Shown here: positions 42,096 through 44,845 of the stretch, piece after piece
Numbering within the stretch: the first letter of the stretch is position 1
Layout: every line of letters starts with the position of its first letter
Assembly (NCBI GenBank): GCA_003225075.1
Contig: QIAP01000060.1
Coordinates: 1-44,845 of the forward strand
Direction of reading: 5' to 3'
DNA from: Acidobacteriota bacterium
Lineage (GTDB): Bacteria > Acidobacteriota > Terriglobia > Terriglobales > Acidobacteriaceae
Length of the DNA: 44,845 bases
Translations under genes and position numbers: made by a program
Notes under the pieces: model-generated
The model's input: only the letters and a program-made list of their open reading frames with translations
Database searches by the model: none
Told to the model about the DNA's origin: nothing

Positions 42096-44042
42096 ATGAG
42101 CAAAACGATCGGAATTGATCTCGGGACCACCAATTCCTGCGTCGCGGTGATGGAGGGTGGCGAGCCCAAGGTCATTGCCAATGAAGAAGGCGGTCGCACT
42201 ACGCCATCGGTGGTTGGCTTTACCAAGACCGGAGAGCGTCTAGTCGGCCAGGTGGCCAAGCGGCAAGCCATCACTAACCCGGAGAACACAATTTATTCCA
42301 TCAAGCGGTTCATGGGACGCCGCTACGACGAAGTTAGCGAAGAAATGAAGATGGTGCCGTACAAGGTGGAGCGAGACGGCGATAACGTCGCCATAGTTGC
42401 GCAGGGCAAGAAGTACACTCCGCCTGAGATCTCGGCGATGATTCTGCAAAAGCTGAAGAAAGCAGCAGAAGACTACCTCGGGGAGAAAGTTACCGACGCC
42501 GTTATCACGGTTCCTGCTTACTTCAACGATGCGCAACGCCAGGCCACTAAGGATGCTGGCAAAATCGCGGGATTAGACGTGAAGCGCATCATCAATGAAC
42601 CTACGGCGGCAGCACTGGCCTACGGCCTGGATAAAGGTAAGGACGAAACCATTGCCGTCTATGACTTCGGCGGCGGGACCTTCGATATTTCGATCCTCGA
42701 GGTGGGCGAAGGTGTGATCGAAGTAAAGGCTACCAATGGTGACACCCACCTCGGCGGCGACAATATTGACCAGCGCATTGTCGACTGGCTGATTGACGAG
42801 TTCAAAAAAGACGAAGGTCTCGACCTTCGTGGCAAAGGCAATGAGATGGCCCTGCAGCGTCTACGCGACGCGGCGGAGCGCGCCAAGATCGAACTCTCCA
42901 CCACCATGGAGCATGAGATCAACCTGCCGTTTATAACGGCTGATGCCAGCGGTCCGAAGCACTTGGTCAAGAGACTGACCCGGGCCAAGTTGGAATCCAT
43001 GGTCGAGGACATCATTCAGCGTTCGGTCGGCCCCTGCAAACAGTGCATGAAAGACGCGGGCGTGGACGCCACCAAGATTAACGAAGTTGTGCTGGTCGGC
43101 GGCCAGACCCGCATGCCGCGGATTCAAGCATTGGTAAAGGAGCTGTTCGGCAAGGAGCCGCACAAGGGAGTGAATCCGGATGAGGTCGTCGCTATCGGCG
43201 CGGCTATACAGGGTGGCGTGCTCAAGGGCGAGGTCAAAGACCTGCTCTTGCTCGACGTGACCCCGCTGACCCTGGCGATCGAGACCCTGGGCGGGGTGGC
43301 TACCCCAATGATTCCGCGCAACACGACCATTCCGACTCGCAAAACGGAGACGTTCTCGACCGCGGCTGACAATCAGACCTCGGTTGAAGTCCATGTACTG
43401 CAGGGCGAGCGTCCTCTGGCACGCGACAATCGCACGCTGGGCAAGTTCCACCTGACGGGAATTCCCATGGCGCCGCGTGGTATGCCGCAAATCGAGGTGA
43501 CATTTGACATCGACGCCAACGGCATTCTCAACGTGACCGCCAAAGATACGGCCACCCAGAAGGACCAGAAGATCACGATCACGTCGTCTTCGGGTCTGAG
43601 CAAAGAGGAAGTCGAGCGCATGGCGAAGGAAGCCGACGCGCATTCGGCGGAAGATAAGGCCAAGCGGGAAGAGATCGACTCGCGTAACCAGCTCGACTCC
43701 ATGGTTTATCAGTTGGAGAAGATGCTGCGCGAATCGGGCGATAAGATCTCCGGTTCCGAGCGTGGTGACGTCGAAAACGCCATCGCCGATGCCAAGAAGG
43801 CGCTCGAAGGCACCGACAAGGCTGCCATGGATCAGGCGCGGGAACGTCTGACCCAGGCCTCGCACAAACTGGCGGAGCAGATGTATAAGGCTACGCAGGC
43901 GCAGGGCGCCCCGGGCGCGGAACCAGGCGCTGGCCCGCGAGCGGGAGCAGGAGTAGGTCCGGCGCCAAACGCCAATGGACAGCCAAAGAAAGACGAGGGT
44001 GTAATCGACGCCGAATACGTAGACGTCGAAGATAAGAAGTAA
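42096..44042 (+). CDS. dnaK: Molecular chaperone DnaK (Hsp70)
   Basis: A 648-residue Hsp70 with ATPase-driven substrate binding, acting with DnaJ and GrpE in protein folding. The N-terminus [20 protein letters not shown] and the phosphate motif [37 protein letters not shown] and [15 protein letters not shown] define the nucleotide domain. The [19 protein letters not shown] linker leads to the substrate domain and lid. The C-terminus is a Gly/Ala/Pro-rich linker followed by [14 protein letters not shown], the usual tail. AGGAGG lies 6 bases before the ATG. Its promoter overlaps a HAIR operator. Two small genes separate it from dnaJ. A grpE gene is not in the window. Confidence 0.98.
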   Translation: MSKTIGIDLGTTNSCVAVMEGGEPKVIANEEGGRTTPSVVGFTKTGERLVGQVAKRQAITNPENTIYSIKRFMGRRYDEVSEEMKMVPYKVERDGDNVAIVAQGKKYTPPEISAMILQKLKKAAEDYLGEKVTDAVITVPAYFNDAQRQATKDAGKIAGLDVKRIINEPTAAALAYGLDKGKDETIAVYDFGGGTFDISILEVGEGVIEVKATNGDTHLGGDNIDQRIVDWLIDEFKKDEGLDLRGKGNEMALQRLRDAAERAKIELSTTMEHEINLPFITADASGPKHLVKRLTRAKLESMVEDIIQRSVGPCKQCMKDAGVDATKINEVVLVGGQTRMPRIQALVKELFGKEPHKGVNPDEVVAIGAAIQGGVLKGEVKDLLLLDVTPLTLAIETLGGVATPMIPRNTTIPTRKTETFSTAADNQTSVEVHVLQGERPLARDNRTLGKFHLTGIPMAPRGMPQIEVTFDIDANGILNVTAKDTATQKDQKITITSSSGLSKEEVERMAKEADAHSAEDKAKREEIDSRNQLDSMVYQLEKMLRESGDKISGSERGDVENAIADAKKALEGTDKAAMDQARERLTQASHKLAEQMYKATQAQGAPGAEPGAGPRAGAGVGPAPNANGQPKKDEGVIDAEYVDVEDKK

Positions 44043-44054
44043 GGATTCGTGTTA

Positions 44055-44074
44055 TGCGGGCGCCCTCGCCCGCA
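44055..44074 (+). repeat. Perfect 8-bp hairpin after dnaK
   Basis: TGCGGGCG (44055-44062), loop CCCT, CGCCCGCA (44067-44074), a very stable stem 13 bases after the dnaK stop. No T tract follows, so it is more likely an mRNA 3'-end stabiliser or part of a larger termination structure with the next element than a terminator on its own. Confidence 0.55.
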
Positions 44075-44088
44075 AGAAGGACTGACTG

Positions 44089-44158
44089 GCCACGGATCAG
44101 ACGGATGAACGCGGGAAGGGAATCCGCGGCTCCGCCCAAATCCGTGGCTACATTTTTT
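44089..44158 (+). terminator. Probable dnaK terminator, repeat-like
   Basis: GCCACGGAT (44089-44097) pairs with ATCCGTGGC (44140-44148), enclosing a 42-base loop. The loop contains an inner hairpin, CGCGG (44110-44114) / CCGCG (44124-44128), and a further ACGGAT/ATCCGC pair. Six Ts follow from 44153. It fits a Rho-independent terminator with a branched stem. The CCACGGAT/ATCCGTGG wording resembles intergenic repeats seen in other bacterial genomes, so it may also be a dispersed repeat. Confidence 0.5.
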
Positions 44159-44192
44159 ATTCTTATTAGATTTAGAACAAGGGAGATTTAAA

Positions 44193-44360
44193 TTGCAATT
44201 CGAAGTAAACGGTCAATCTTATTTTTTAACTTTTGTAGAGGATGAAAGATGCTGGTGTGTCTTTGCGCCCACGGCATCGGGGATGCGCCGCATCCCGGTC
44301 TACGTGGACGCGGCGACGCACGAGCGATTCAGCCTGCCCGGGGAAGTGGCAAAGCATTAA
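44193..44360 (+). CDS. Small 55-residue protein with a TTG start
   Basis: A TTG at 44193 lies seven bases after GGGAG and begins MQFEVNGQSYFLTFVEDERC, then WCVFAPTASGMRRIPVYVDA and ATHERFSLPGEVAKH. The alternating strands and the run from FVEDERCWCVFAPTASG to IPVYVDA read as a small compact beta-rich protein. As I recall them, similar short proteins occur in Acidobacteriota next to heat-shock or other genes, always unnamed. There is no signal peptide and no membrane span. The 5' part is more AT-rich than its surroundings. It lies between dnaK and dnaJ on the same strand, after the dnaK terminator-like hairpin. Confidence 0.7.
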   Translation: MQFEVNGQSYFLTFVEDERCWCVFAPTASGMRRIPVYVDAATHERFSLPGEVAKH

Positions 44361-44387
44361 GCGAATCGTGTGTTTTGGGGAGACACA

Positions 44388-44579
44388 ATGAAGCGCATAA
44401 ATCATCCGCGAGCAACCGGTGGCCAGGCGTTGGCGGAGTACGGGTACAAATGGGCCACGATCAGCGCCAGGCTCAGCGTCAAGCACATAGCTGTCCAGGC
44501 ACTGACCGCGATGTACGGTAAACGGGCTGCCCGGGCTGCGATTCGCGAAGCCAGGCGTGTGTCGAGAAGGACGCGGTAA
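44388..44579 (+). CDS. Small basic protein of unknown function
   Basis: A 63-residue strongly basic protein, MKRINHPRATGGQALAEYGY KWATISARLSVKHIAVQALT, then AMYGKRAARAAIREARRVSR RTR. GGGGAG lies five bases before the ATG, which supports translation; a frame extension to 44370 is less likely. The C-terminal Arg/Ala-rich helix could bind nucleic acid or ribosomes, but this is a guess from composition. It ends 42 bases before the dnaJ start and lies on the same strand, so it may be cotranscribed with dnaJ. Confidence 0.5.
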   Translation: MKRINHPRATGGQALAEYGYKWATISARLSVKHIAVQALTAMYGKRAARAAIREARRVSRRTR

Positions 44580-44621
44580 ACTCGGGGAGACAAATTGTCT
44601 GAAGTTGCGCTCTCGTAAGCC

Positions 44622-44845
44622 ATGGCCACTCAAACCAAAGACTACTACGGCCTGCTCGGAGTAAAAAAGTCTGCCTCAGCAGACGAGATCCGCAAGGCTT
44701 TCCGTAAACTTGCGCGTAAGTACCATCCTGACGTAAATCCCGGGGACAAGACTGCAGAAGAGAAATTCAAGGCCATCTCCGAGGCCAACGATGTTCTCAG
44801 CGATCCCAAGAAGCGCAAGATTTACGATCAGCTAGGCTTTTACTC
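44622..44845 (+). CDS. dnaJ: Chaperone DnaJ, N-terminal part (cut by the window end)
   Basis: The first 74 codons of DnaJ, the Hsp40 partner that stimulates DnaK's ATPase. The J domain is complete enough to identify: [40 protein letters not shown] with the essential HPD, then [28 protein letters not shown]. The rest lies beyond the right edge. It might be the longer DnaJ or a CbpA-type shorter form; the truncated end does not tell. Confidence 0.95.
   Translation, partial: MATQTKDYYGLLGVKKSASADEIRKAFRKLARKYHPDVNPGDKTAEEKFKAISEANDVLSDPKKRKIYDQLGFY

Noticed and set aside
42861-43865. 334-codon minus-strand frame opposite dnaK
   Set aside because: It is a shadow of dnaK codon usage. It has no family resemblance, and dnaK is certain.
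1-44845. CRISPR arrays, insertion sequences, prophage
   Set aside because: No regularly spaced repeats, transposase, integrase or phage genes are visible on either strand.

Overview
The window reads as a chromosomal segment of a member of the Acidobacteriota (Terriglobia-like). This is inferred from moderately high GC with dense housekeeping genes, from several small proteins that I associate with that phylum (the 80-residue protein at 39179, the 55-residue TTG-start protein at 44193, the small basic protein after the kinase), and from the gene mix. No phage, insertion sequence, CRISPR array or rRNA operon is visible. The one RNA gene is tRNA-Ala(GGC) at 731-806 on the minus strand.

Layout. 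1-960: terminator, gene-poor stretch, tRNA-Ala. 978-6004: secreted protein, ECF sigma factor with overlapping membrane anti-sigma factor, and two exported TPR proteins. 6049-11445: rnc, two tandem type I signal peptidases, an AsmA-like gene whose N-terminus is broken, and a secreted protein, most of them overlapping. 11461-15523 (minus): agmatinase-family ureohydrolase, APC amino-acid permease and exported D-aminoacylase-like amidohydrolase, a compact scavenging operon. 15637-22270: hexapeptide acetyltransferase, a 39-residue membrane peptide, M50 protease, trpS, scpA, scpB, rluB, hisC. 22345-24339 (minus): ROK kinase and mutM. 24628-26310: purA and an ABM monooxygenase. 26320-29130 (minus): sucC-sucD-ndk-tautomerase. 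29288-30340: trpD. 30344-34835 (minus): rlmB, HExxH peptidase, beta-CASP hydrolase, DinB-like protein. 34969-37004: thiolase and a LytTR response regulator. 37089-38607 (minus): a frameshifted sensor histidine kinase and a small protein. 39179-41819: small protein, purS, glmS. 42096-44845: dnaK, two small uncharacterised genes, and the start of dnaJ.

How the parts relate. The sigma/anti-sigma pair is probably an envelope-stress switch followed by exported TPR proteins. The rnc/lepB/lepB2/asmA block links RNA processing to protein export and envelope assembly. The dnaK promoter overlaps a near-consensus HspR operator (HAIR), which predicts HspR control of the heat-shock operon and an hspR gene close by, possibly just past the right edge.

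The items I find most worth checking are: the AsmA N-terminal lesion, the one-base frameshift in the histidine kinase at a six-G run, the two small genes between dnaK and dnaJ, the HAIR operator, the amidohydrolase lacking its usual metal-binding HxH, the probable CTG start of the TPR gene at 3461, and several start codons lying just downstream of TATAAT boxes. I did not see a clearly new multi-gene defence or metabolic system.
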